A stretch of DNA of 64,000 nt, from the NCBI GenBank assembly GCA_033557465.1, contig CM066039.1:49505788-49569787 (forward strand), read 5' to 3'. A program made the translations under genes and the position numbers. This DNA is from Ichthyophis bannanicus (taxonomy: Eukaryota; Chordata; Amphibia; Gymnophiona; Ichthyophiidae). Positions 43,560 through 53,699 of this stretch are shown here, in pieces. The notes beneath the pieces were generated by a model that made no database searches, was not told the DNA's origin, and was given only the letters and a program-made list of their open reading frames with translations. How positions within the stretch are numbered: position 1 is the first letter of the stretch; the number at the start of each line of letters is the position of its first letter.

Positions 43560-43697
43560 GCCCATGTTCCCTGTAAAATAGTTATCTCCAAGTTATAATG
43601 CCCTGTTCAATGTAATTTCAGTTTGTTCAATGTAAACCGCCTTGATATCATGAAAGGCGGTATATAAGAAATGTAAAATAAATAAAATAAATAAACA
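43560..43697 (+). mobile_element. L2 3'-tail element, copy 1
   Basis: GCCCATGTTCCCTGTAAAAT through TTCAATGTAAACCGCCTTGA and AAAGGCGGTATATAAG to AAATAAAATAAATAAA. The copy at 56,287 starts at the identical base and matches for about 100 bp, so this may be a defined short element and not a random truncation. Confidence 0.8.
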
Positions 43698-43932
43698 TGC
43701 TAAAAAGTAGTACAGGGTCCCAACACTAAAAACCTCATGCTCCTCTTCTAGCATATATCAGGGCAGAAGCTGTGCAGGACAGAAGTGTTCCCATGGTGGC
43801 ACAGCTAACATGGGCATTTGTAACCCAGGCTACCTGTACTCGGTGCCAGTTCCGCGGCTGCAATGAACACCACCCCAGTGGGTGATGGATGTTGTTCCTG
43901 CAGCCTTGTTACCACAGTGAACCATGGTAAAT

Positions 43933-44540
43933 GAACATAAGAACATAAGAACATAAGATATGCCATACTGGGTCAGACCAAGGTCCATCAAGCCCAGTAT
44001 TCTGTTTCCAACAGTGGCCAATCTAGGTCATATGTACCTAGCAGTTTCCCCAAGAGACACAAGTTCCACAATGCTTGTACTGGGTCAAGCATTGATATCT
44101 TCGGTCACTTCTTAATAATGGTTTATGGACCTTTCCTCCAGGAACTTGTCCAAACCTTTTTTAAACCCAGCTACACTAACAGCCTTTACTACATCCTCCG
44201 GTAACAAATTCCAGAGTTTGATTACACGTTGAGTGAAAAAATATTTTCTTTTATTAGTCTTAATTACCCTGTAGCTTCATTGCATGTCCCCTAGTCTTTC
44301 TATATTCTGATAACGTAAACAATCGATCTACGTTTACCCGTTCCACTCCATTAATTTATAGACTTCTATCATATCTCCCCTCAGCCGTCTCTTTTCCAGG
44401 TTAAAGAGCCCTAACCTTTTTAGCCTTTCTTCATAGGAGTATCCTTCCATCCCCTTTACCATTTTGGTGGCTCTTCTCTGAACCTTTTCTAAAATCGCTA
44501 TATCCTTTTTAAGATACGGCGACCAGAATTGCACACAATG
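43933..44540 (-). mobile_element. CR1 3' end with RT C-terminus
   Basis: Starts with three GAACATAA units, then CATACTGGGTCAGACCAAGG. The minus-strand frame reads [40 protein letters not shown] and [14 protein letters not shown] before a deletion at the VERINVDRL position. It is the same subfamily as the copies at 61.6 and 62.7 kb and closely similar to them. Confidence 0.9.
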
Positions 44541-45134
44541 CAGGATGGCTAATTCTGCCCCTCCCCCCTCGCAGGTAGAACCCATTCTTACACTAGTAAC
44601 GCAACCCACACATGTGTGTTGCTGGCCTGGGACTTAGTAAACATGCTTCACAGTTTATTAAGCAATGAGAACAATTCACGGTAAATACGACCACTTACAG
44701 ATTGCATCCATGCGTAAATGGCTATTTTAGAAAAGGCTCATTTTACACTTGGATGTCCATATTAAATTGAAATTGGCAAGAGGGTGTCAGGAACGTAGCC
44801 TGGCATGACAAAAACCTATAGTCCTCATTTTACCTAGGGAATGCACATGTAAGCCCAAACGTGTCCACGTCCGGATTTTACACCTGCTCCCTGATATGCA
44901 ACAATATTTTTAAAGTGTTCCTTTTGAGTGTTCCTTTAACGGGATCCACCAATGTTAATTTTTCCCTCCAAATTGAGATAGAGTCCTCTGTAATTTGTTA
45001 AGATAATCTGCATATCTGGGTTTGCAAAATGATTCAGATATACATCTAAGGGCTGCCAGTTACCCATGTACATTATGAAATGCCAGCACTTACAAGTGTA
45101 AGGTTTTGGGTTTCCTCTGTCGATTTTCGCCCAC
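44541..45134. other. Unassigned flank of the RTE insertion
   Basis: No element recognised; ACACTTGGATGTCCATATTA at 44,750 resembles words around 8,690. A minus-strand frame here is only the read-through of the RTE segment. Confidence 0.4.
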
Positions 45135-47385
45135 GTGTACATTTGTTCTGTATATAAATTAAACTGGTAGGGGGAAAGTTGTACACCTTTGCTAATTTTA
45201 AACCATTCTGTTTCTCCTTTTTCCATTCAAATTGTTGCTTCTTGATCAATGTAAATATTGTGCAAGAGAACTATCAAGTGTTTTGGTATACCCACGCTTC
45301 TTAATGTGGCCCAGGTTTCTCATGTTTTACACAGTCAAAAGCCTTGCTGTAGTCAATAAAACACATCTAGATATCCTTTTGGTATTATTTTGTCTTTTCA
45401 AGGATCAATTTCACATCCTCAGTGATGTTTCTCAATCCTCGCCCTTTCCTAAACCTTGCTTGCATGTCAGGCAGTTTTCATTCCAGGTATGATTGTTCTC
45501 TGCTCGATGACCTTGGGAAGAATCTTGCTGGCATGTGGGATCAGAGCAATTGTGCGATAGTTTCCACAGTCATTCGTATCACCTTTCTTCAGTATTGGTA
45601 TAAACATATCTCTTTTCCGGTCAATTGGCCATGATGTTGTCTTCCAAATTTCCTGGCAGAACCTTGTAATACTTTAATGGGAATACCATCAATACCCGGT
45701 GCTTTGCTCTTTGATAATGCTTTCAATGCTGCTTCAATTTCTTCTTTCATCACCAATGGTTCCTGATCATAAGGTACAGGTTGAAACAGCTGTTGGTCCA
45801 CTTGCTCTTTATGGTATAATGACTTTGTATATTCTTTTCACCTTTTCTTGATCTTCTCAGCATCATTCAACATGGATCGTTGAGCATCTTGTAGCATTCC
45901 ATTTCGAGGCTGGAATTTTCTTTTTAAATCTCATAGCTTTAGGAATGATGATCTTGTTCTTCCTCTAACAGTTTCTGATTCTATTTCCTTGCATGTGCCA
46001 TTGTAGTACTTCTCCTTGTTTCATCTTGCTGCACATTGGAAATCTCTGTTGATTTCTTTAATTGCCTCTCTTTCTCCTCTGGCTTTACCTTCTCTGCATT
46101 TCTGGGAAATTTTCATAGTTTCTTTGGTCATTCATTTTGGCCATTTTTGTTTTTTCACTTTTTGTACAGACTTCTCACTTTCTTCAAGCACAACTTTGTT
46201 GACATCATCCCATAATTCTTCTGGTTCGCTGTCATTTGTATCCAATGCAGCATATCAATTTTGCAGGCAGCCTTTAAATTCTGGTAGTATATTCTCAAGG
46301 TCATATTTTGCTATATTCATGAGTGGCTTGCTCTTTTTCAGCTTTAGCTTGAGTTTGCATGTTAGTAGTTGGTGATCTGTACCACAGCCGACTCCAGGTT
46401 TTGTCTTTGTTGATGTTATTGAGCTTTTCCAATGTTGACTTCCACAGATGTAGTCAATTTTACAATCCATTGGGTGAAGTCCATGTATACAGTCACCGCT
46501 TATGTTGCTGGAAGAAGGTGTTTGAGATGAACAGATCATTGGTCTTCTAGAATTCTATCTGTCTTTCTCCAGCTTCATTTCTATTGCCAAGAAAATATTT
46601 TCCAATCACTTTGCCTTCTTCTTTGTTGCCAACTTTTGCATTCCAGTAACCCATGACTAACAGGATATCCTGTTGGCATGTTCTGTCAATTTCAACTTGT
46701 TCATAGAACTCAACCACTTCTTCCCTTCTGCAGCTGTTTTGGGGCATATACCTGAATAATAGTTGTGTTGATAGGTATTCCCTGTAGACGAATAGAAATT
46801 CAGCATTCACTGATTGCATTGCATTTCATTACAGTTCTTGCAAGTTTCGTCTTAATTATAAATGCAGCACCATTTCTTCCTTGCCTTTCATTTCTAGCAT
46901 AGTAGACCATGTGATCATCAGATGCAAAGTGCCTGATGCCAGCCCATTTCAGTTCATTGACACCCAACAGATCAAGTTATATATGTTTCATTTCATTCTT
47001 GACCACCTCCAACTTCCCTTGGATCATGCTTCGTATGTTTCATATCCCAATATGTAAGACATCTTTGCAGCTTCTGACTCTTATGTCATGCTCAGCTACA
47101 TCAGCAGTCAGATGTCCCAAGGGCTTTGATCCAACTACATTGTAAATGTTGGCTTTACTCTGAAAAGGCTTCAGCTCATCCCCCGTAGCCAGTTGAGTGA
47201 CTTCCAAACTGGGGATCTCATCTTCCAGCACTACAGTGCAATTTGTTTTGTTGTGACTATCCATTGGGTTTTCATGGCAAGATACAGAAGTAGATTGCTT
47301 GGCCTTTCTTCAGCACAGCTAATGCTAGTGTTGTTGCTATTGTCACAGGAATGTGATCTTCTGCCACCAACACTAAGGTGTGAAG
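45135..47385 (-). mobile_element. RTE (BovB-like) LINE, inverted 5' segment
   Basis: On the minus strand, from right to left: a 5' region with GGCCAAGCAATCTACTTCTG, endonuclease (VMGYWNAKVGNKEEGKVIGK at about 46.6 kb; IDYICGSQHWKSSI and CGTDHQLLTCKL at about 46.3 kb, the last carrying the catalytic DH), RT N-terminus (ALSKSKAPGIDGIPIKVLQG at 45.65 kb), motif A FIDYSKAFDCV (45.33 kb) and GVQLSPYQFNLYTEQ at about 45.15 kb. It then stops abruptly. The next residues of the element occur in opposite orientation at 47,386. Frames are broken throughout. Confidence 0.85.
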
Positions 47386-48190
47386 ACTGGTGAAAGACTC
47401 ATCAACAACCTCGCTATGCTGATGACACCACAATATTTGCCGAAAGTGAAGACGATCTGAAACATTTGCTTCTCATCATCAAGGAACATAGCCTTAAAAT
47501 GGGCCTGCCCCTTAACGTAAAGAAGAAAGATCCTGACAAATGGAAAAATCAATAGGTTCATCATTTATGGAGAACAAATTGAAATAGTGGAGAACTTTAA
47601 CCTGCTTGGATCAATAACGAAGTGATAAGCAGTCAAGAAATCTGATGGTGCATTGCTCTTGGCAAAATGGCTATGAAGGATCTAGAGAAGATTCTCAAGA
47701 GCAGAGATGTCTCTCTCCATATAAAAATTCAGCTTATCCAAGCCATGGTATTTTCAATAACATTTTATGGATGTGAAAGTTGGACAGTGAAAAAGATAAA
47801 CAGGAAGAAAATCGATGCCTTTGGATTATGGGTGCTGGTGAAGAATACTGTTTATACCATGGACTGTCCAAAGAAAAAACAGTCAGTATTAGAGGAGAGG
47901 ACATCAAACCAAAGTTTTCTTTAGAAGCTCAGATGACAAAACTTCGACTTTCATACTTTGGACATTTCATACGGTGAGATCATTAGAAAAAGATGTCATG
48001 TTTGGCAAAGTTGAAGGTCAATGCAAAAGAGGAAGGCCAGCAATGAAATGGATCATACAATAGCAGCAGGTATGGATGCCACTCCATCCACAATGAGCTT
48101 CTTGACTGAAGACTGAATACATTTTAGGACAGCTAATCAGAGGGTCGCCATGAATCACACCAACTCAATGGAACTTTATAACAATAACAA
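47386..48190 (+). mobile_element. RTE (BovB-like) LINE, forward 3' segment
   Basis: Begins GTGTGAAGACTGGTGAAAGA CTCATCAACAACCTC, equivalent to RGVKxxGRLINNL, followed by YADDTTIFAES (YADD codons at 47,415-47,426 after a frame break). Then come IIKEHSLKMGLPLNVKK, MAMKDLEKILKSRDVSLH, MVFSITFYGCESWTVKK and RKKIDAFGLWV. The 3' end has AGGGTCGCCATGAATCACAC and an AAC-rich tail. It completes the inverted segment at 45,135-47,385 with a loss of about a dozen codons at the join. Confidence 0.85.
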
Positions 48191-48777
48191 CATCTAAATC
48201 CCCATGCATTCCTGCACTTCCTTCTGTGTATTTTACAATTAGCTCCGCCTTTAGCAGAGCTGTTTTTATAATACCAGTGGAATTGCGTATGTCTCGACTT
48301 TGACATCCCAATTCTGATCTCTACGTACTATTTAAAATGTGCCTTAAATTGTATATTTGTATTATAATTAAATAAAATGCATGTAGTGCATGAGATAGCA
48401 TTGTAGAAACTAAAGAGCATAAAATAAAATAACATAAATAAGAATACATTAAAAGAACCCAAGAATAAGATACATTTTACAATTCACCAGTGATTAAAAA
48501 GGATCATATGTAAAACATGACCAATAAAATAAGAGCGAGGTTAGACACAAAGCAAAGCAAAGAAATGTGCAAAAAATGTTGTACAGGTATGTATGTAAGA
48601 ATAGAAACGCAAACCGCACCATTGCAATACATGAAGACAAACACCCGATGGTGTGAAAATAAAATTCTAATAAATGAGATCCGACACTGTGGTAATAACT
48701 AGCAAATTTTTTATTTCAAGTTTAGTAAAAACACGATATTTGTCAACACAGTTTTAGATTTTAAAGTCATTCTTGGG
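48191..48777. other. AT-rich unassigned sequence
   Basis: Includes an A/T stretch with AAAATAAAATAACATAAATA near 48,420. No element identified. Confidence 0.35.
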
Positions 48778-49125
48778 TCAATCAATCTCCTGGTGGGCCC
48801 GTTTCTTCTTCCCCGAATGCTTCTCTTGGTGCGCTGCTTGGCGTATTTTTTCATCTGGGGTTTCCCGCAGCAGCAACCAGCAGAAATCAGCATCATAGTG
48901 GTGTTCCATCTTCCTTGGTACCTTCTCTCTGCGTCCTTGATGTCCTGGTGAAACCTTTCACCTTGTTCTTCACTGTACGCCCCCAAGTTTTCGGGAAAGT
49001 AGTTCACATGGGAGTGCAAGAAATGGACTTTCAGACTCATGTTACAGCCTTGTTCTTTGAAGGCATTGTGCAGCTGTGCGACAACCTGAGATATTCAAAA
49101 GCAGTCGCAAATGAATATTGGGCCC
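48778..49125 (-). pseudogene. C-terminal fragment of an uncharacterised FHQDI-type protein
   Basis: The minus strand reads VAQLHNAFKEQGCNMSLKVH, FLHSHVNYFPENLGAYSEEQ and GERFHQDIKDAERRYQGRW. A 1-2 nt frame change then leads to ADFCWLLLRETPDEKIRQ-like sequence, a basic tail and a TGA at 48,778. I recognise this as the end of a protein found repeatedly in uncharacterised, often repeat-associated, animal proteins, but I cannot name the family. It may be a transposon gene end or a processed copy; an A-rich AATAAA stretch follows 60-70 bases past the stop. Nothing upstream of VAQLHNAF is preserved. Confidence 0.6.
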
Positions 49126-49344
49126 CGTATTTTTAACTTATGCTGAAAGCTTCTATATTCCATTGTACTTTTAAAGATCTAATGGAAACTGGTTCCGGAA
49201 ACTGGTTCCAGAATCTGGAGCAGCACCAGAGAAAGATCTAGTGTGCAAACTAATTAAATGGAACATTTTTCGTGGGCCTAGAGATAGATTACAGACTTGA
49301 AAAAACCGAGGGAACAAAATGGAAGATATTTGGTAACCTTCTGA
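49126..49344 (-). mobile_element. L2-like LINE scrap
   Basis: The minus strand shows SFSGAAPDSG, QFPLDLKSTMEYRSFQHKLK, like the xAPxLWNxLPLDLRS and SFxxKLKTxLF blocks at the end of L2/CR1 ORF2. It is about 200 bp and degraded, and touches the FHQDI fragment. Confidence 0.45.
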
Positions 49345-49868
49345 CTTAAGGAGGGTCACAAATGGGAGACATTGATTTTTTTTGTCTGTTCCTTTCACTG
49401 TCCACATTTCGCATCCATATGAAGTTATTGAAAATACCATGACTTGGACAAGTCGAGTCTTTGTATGGAGAGATGCATCTCTGCTCTTGAGAATCTTGTC
49501 TAGGTCCTTTATAGCCATTCTGGGCCAAGAAAATAAACTGCAGTCGGCTAAAAAGTAAATTATGTGAACATTCCTTATATGGGTAAGAAATCTAATTTTG
49601 CAAGAAAACGTGACGTGATGGAACATTTTGGCTATTTTTCCTGGATTCAGCACCCCAAAATCTATAGGAATCAGTTGCAAAACTGGAGGCAGTTTTTTGG
49701 TAGTGTACCTGTGTTATTGATTCAGGGAGATTAAAGTTGTCTGCTATTTCTGTTTCTTTTCTATCAGCAATAAACGTATTGATTTTGCCCATTGTCAGGA
49801 TCTTTATCTTCTTCATGTTAAGGTGTAGGCCCATTTTAAGATTATGCTCCTTGATCTTTAGAAGCAAA
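49345..49868 (-). mobile_element. RTE LINE, 3' part, split from 51,491-52,306
   Basis: The minus strand reads LLLKIKEHNLKMGLHLNMKK, MGKINTFIADRKETEIADNF, then MAIKDLDKILKSRDASLH and MVFSITSYGCEMWTVKG. It is the same subfamily as the element at 45.1-48.2 kb. Its upstream neighbour, ending in LTENKNNLKH, lies beyond a CR1 at 51,491. Confidence 0.8.
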
Positions 49869-51490
49869 TAAATATAGAAACATGACAACAGAAAACGACC
49901 ATATGGCCTATTTAGTCTGCCCTTCCATATCAACTACTATAGTTCCCTTTTTTCCTTTAAAGATCTTCGGTGTTTGTCCCATGCTTTCTTGAATTCAGAT
50001 ACTGTCCTCATCTCTATTACCTCCACTGGGAGATTATTCCACGCATCCAGCACTCTTTCTGTAAAGAAATATTTCTGCATATCACTCCCGAATCTATCTC
50101 CTTTCACCCTCATCCCATGTCCCCTCATAGCAGAGTTCTCCTCCTGTGCATTAATGCCACGGTGGTGTTTAAACACCTCTATTATATCTCCTCTATCCTG
50201 CCTTTCTTCTAATGTATACATATTAAGATCTTTAAGTCTGTCCTCATATGTTTTAACGAAGACCAGTAATCATTTTAGTAGCCACTCTCTGCACCGACTC
50301 CATCCTGTTTATATCTTTTTGAAGGTATGGTCTCCAGAATTGCACACTATACTCCAAATGAGGTCGCACCAGAGACTTATACAGAATCCTATCACCTCCT
50401 TTTTTCTGCTGGCCATTCCTCTCCCAATGCACCTAAGCATCCTTTGGGCTTTCGCTGTCACCTTTGCTACCTGTTTAGCCATTTTAAGATTGTCAGACAC
50501 AATCATGCCCAGGTCCCGGTCTTCTTCCATTGAGAGAAGTACTTCGCCCCCTACACTGTACCACTACCTTGGATTTTTGCAGCCCAAATGCATGACCCTG
50601 CAAAATTAGTGACCATTCTTCAAGCTTACTAGATTCCTCTTCATGTTATCTACTCCTTTCTTGGTGTCTACTCTATTGCAGATTTTGGAATCATCTGCAA
50701 AGAGGCAAACCTTACTCGACAGCTCTTCCACAATATCACTAACAAAGTTGTTAAAAAGAATTGTATCACTCAACCAATTTCTAACTCAGTCAGTTGCTTT
50801 AGGGTCCATCCCTAGGGTTTCCAAATTATTTATAAGTCAACTGTGCAGAACAGTGTCAAAAGCTTTACTGAAATCTAGGTACACCACATCTAGGGCTCTC
50901 CCTCAGTCTAGCTTTCTGGTCACCCAGTCAAAGAAATCAATCAGATTTGTCTGACAAGACCTACTTCTGGTAAACCCATGCTGCCTCAGGCTGCAATCCA
51001 TTGGACTCCAGAAACCTCACCATCCTCTGTTTTAGCAGCATTTCCATTAATTTACTCACCACAGAGGTCAGACTAACCAGCCTGTAGTTGTCAACCTCAT
51101 CCTTACTTCTGCTTTTGTGTAAAGGAACCACGTGTGCCTTTCTCCAATCCTCTGGGACCACTTCTGACTCTAAAAAAGTATTGAAAAGGTCACTCAGTAT
51201 AGCTGCTGGAATGTCCCCAAGTTCCTTCAGTTCCTTGGATATTGGATCCGCCCCCATCGCTTTGTCTACTTTTAGTTTAGCTATTTCCTCACAAACACAG
51301 TCTTCTGAAATTCGTTCAAGATCCCTTTCACTACTATTCCTATTTGTGGGTGTTTTCTAAGGTCCTGCTCCTGGCCCTTCATTTATGAACACAGAACAAA
51401 AATATTTGTTAAGCAATTCCGATTTATCCTCATAAGCTATTGCATATTCCTCCACTTCACCCTTGAGTCTGACAATTCCACTTTGTCCAC
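49869..51490 (-). mobile_element. CR1 (L3-like) LINE inserted in RTE
   Basis: 1.6 kb with its 3' end at AAATATAGAAACATGACAAC. The minus strand, 5' to 3', reads LGDIPAAILSDLFNTFLESE, VPEDWRKAHVVPLHK, YRLVSLTSVVSKLMEMLLKQ (RT fingers), an RT palm region in broken frames, [30 protein letters not shown] and MRGHGMRVKGDRFGSDMQKY FFTERVLDAWNNLP. It is 5'-truncated in the RT and has several stops. The RTE reads on at both sides (AAACATT and TGCTTC), so the CR1 is the younger of the two. Confidence 0.85.
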
Positions 51491-51759
51491 AATGTTTTAG
51501 ATTATTTTTATTTTCAGTCAGTAATGTGGTATGATCAGCATAGCTAAGGTTGCTGATGAGTCTTCCATCAATCTTCACACCTCTGTTGTCTTCATACTGT
51601 TCTGCTTCTCTGATAATGTTTTCTGAATATAAATTAAACAGGTAGGGGGAAAGTATGCAGCCTTGTCGTACAAACTTTGCTGATTTTAAACCATTGTGTT
51701 TCTCTTTGTTTCGTTTGAACTGTTGCTTTTTGATCAATGCAAAGGTAGTGCATGAGAAC
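51491..51759 (-). mobile_element. RTE LINE, middle part
   Basis: The minus strand encodes AKFVRQGCILSPYLFNLYSE, NIIREAEQYEDNRGVKIDGR and LISNLSYADHTTLLTENKNN, i.e. RT motifs B to C. The catalytic YADD is YADH, a loss of the second Asp. It is interrupted at 51,760 by a hAT MITE. Confidence 0.85.
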
Positions 51760-51951
51760 CAGGGCTGTACCAAGGGCTGTGCGAGCGGTGCGGCTGCACA
51801 ATGCGTAAGCATAGAAAAGGCGCCAACATCCTCATTGGGTTTATAGGAAGCTCAAAAAAGTGTATTACGACATGTGGCTGGGCTGGAGGGGGCACCGGAT
51901 TTGCTGGTCGCACACAGCACATTTCCAGCTTGGAATGGTCCTGATGAGAAC
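51752..51951. mobile_element. hAT-type MITE nested in RTE
   Basis: Body 51,760-51,943 (184 bp). ATGAGAAC is duplicated perfectly at 51,752-51,759 and 51,944-51,951. The ends CAGGGCTGTACCAAG and, complemented, CAGGACCATTCCAAG match at 11 of 15. The host RTE resumes in register. An 8-bp duplication with CAGGG termini is diagnostic of hAT. Confidence 0.9.
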
Positions 51952-52306
51952 TATCAGGTGTTCTGGTATACCCATGCTTCTTGATGTAGCCCAGAGTTTC
52001 TCATGATTTACACAGTCAAAGTCTTTGTTGTAATCAATAAAACAAATACAGATATCCTTCTGGTATTCTCTTTTGTCTTTTCAAGGATCCATCTTGCATC
52101 CATAGTGATGTCTCTTATTCCTCGCCTTTTCCTGAACCCTGCTTAAATGTCAGGCAGTTCTCGTTCCAGATATGGTTGCAGTCTCTGCCGAATGATCTTT
52201 AGAAGAATCTTGCTGGCATGTGGGATCAGAGTGACCATGTGATAATTTCCATAGTCAGTCGAATCACCTTTCTTCAATATTGGTATGAACACAAATCTTT
52301 TCCAGT
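51944..52306 (-). mobile_element. RTE LINE, 5' part
   Basis: Matches, on the minus strand, the corresponding stretch at 45,260-45,620: CACAGTCAAAGTCTTTGTTG TAATCAATAAAAC (motif A, FIDYNKDFD), CTTTTCAAGGATCCATCTTG, and CTTTCTTCAATATTGGTATG. It ends near 52,306. The far 5' part and the endonuclease are absent. Confidence 0.8.
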
Positions 52307-52576
52307 CAGTGGTTAACCACAGTAAGGCAGGAAAATACTGACGTATCGCAGTCCCACCTTCCGGTATGGGTTACACTTTTGGCCACAGCATTTACCTTTA
52401 TATTTGCTCATTCAAGAAAGCCAACACGCTAACCACATCACTTTCTTTCTTTTTTAGGATGGGAGAGGGGATTTCTGTCTGATATAAATTTATCCCTTTT
52501 TTCTTGCACGGCTTACTGCTAGTTTTATGAAGAAATTTGAACAGAAAGCGGGTAGAGCAGCATAAGCCAAGGCTTC

Positions 52577-52735
52577 CAAATCTGTTCTGATGGCTTCACA
52601 TCCCACTGGGTTTTCAAGATAACCACAATGACCATGCATGAGATAGTTTCGTATATACGGAATATTAATGCAATATATCTTATGCATAGTTATTGTGGCT
52701 ATCCTAAAAACCCGATGAGATGTGGGTTCGCCAGA
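52577..52735. mobile_element. Palindromic MITE
   Basis: The left arm AAATCTGTTCTGATGGCTTC to AACCACAATGACCATGCATG is paired with the complement of the right arm, AAATCTGGCGAACCCACATC to AGCCACAATAACTATGCATA. Termini and duplications are not clear. Inner words (GACTATGCATGAGA-like) resemble the hAT MITE at 57.3 kb. Confidence 0.65.
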
Positions 52736-52830
52736 TTTGGCATAAAAGAGGTAATTTTAGAAGGCTTGTGCGACATTCGCATGTGTATGCACCCTACATG
52801 TTTAGGGAGCAATTTTAGAGAAGCTGTGGA

Positions 52831-53330
52831 TTATAGACCCAATATTGGAAAGGCATTTACACAGTTTATAGCCCAGTAAACTGTGTAAATGCCTTAAACG
52901 GGAATATCTGATGACACTTACATGGTTAGTGCTGTCGTATATCCCCGTCTTTGCCCCCTATGCGCCCCGATGCTATCCGGTTAGTATTGGGGCATGTTGG
53001 GGGGTATTCCAGAGCAGAAAGGGGATGGAGAATGGTGGTAACTGGGTAGCAGCAATATTGGATTGCTACCTGGTTAATGCTAAAACTAGGCAAGCTTTTG
53101 GCTCGACTGGTCTTAGCCATGGATGCTAACTGGGTACCGCCGATTCTGTCTCGGGAGGGGGAGGTGGGCAACAGCAGTATTTCCAAAAACGGCAGCTTTT
53201 GACATTGCTTTTGGAAATACTGCCGCTGCTCACCCCCCACCCCCCTAAATAGAACTGGCGGCAGCTGGGGGGGAGGGCGGTGCGGCAACCCATGCATGCC
53301 GCTACTGTCCATCCGGGTCGCCACTGCCAC
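52831..53330 (-). mobile_element. Hairpin-rich DNA repeat, copy in minus orientation
   Basis: TAGACCCAATATTGGAAAGG is the complement of the right end of the repeat at 58.9 kb. It is followed by a near-perfect hairpin (GGCATTTACACAGTTTA pairing with TAAACTGTGTAAATGCC), then GCCCCGATGCTATCCGGTTA and GCAGCAATATTGGATTGCTA in the same order as the complement of 58,435-58,915. A second hairpin around CAGTATTTCCAAAAACGGCA lies at 53,170-53,230 and may be a separate insertion. Confidence 0.6.
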
Positions 53331-53461
53331 CCATCTGGGCTGGCCACCCTAGGCAGCCACTTAGCTTGCCTAGTGGATAGGCCAGTCCTGGCTCTAACAG
53401 AAGTTTCCTCTGTCTCTTGCTGCCCTCCATCCCTGCCTACACACACAGGGTTACCAACTCA

Positions 53462-53692
53462 TGAAAATGTTTTCTGTTGACAATATCTTCCATATATTTT
53501 TTGTGCCAGCAGTCCTTGGCTTTTCTTGGCAAGGTGTGACCAGAAGTAGACTGCCAAGTCTTTCTTTAGAGATAATGGAGGGTAAAGCAACTTGCCCAAG
53601 GCCACAAGGTGTGCCAATGGAAACTGAATCCTGTTCTCTAGGGTAATAGTCTTCTGCTCTAACGACTAGGCTACTCCTCCACTCTGGGTAAG
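53462..53692 (-). mobile_element. Full-length SINE
   Basis: On the minus strand: AGTGGAGGAGTAGCCTAGTC GTTAGAGCA head, ACAGGATTCAGTTTCC B-box region, CTTGTGGCCTTGGGCAAGTT core, AAGACTTGGCAGTCTACTTC TGGTCACACCTTGCCAAGAA tail module. It is the same architecture as 32,764-32,975. Confidence 0.85.
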
Positions 53693-53699
53693 TACTCAC

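Noticed and set aside
46016..46375. 119-codon plus-strand frame
   Set aside because: Antisense of the RTE endonuclease region, rich in Phe/Ser from reversed Lys/Glu codons.
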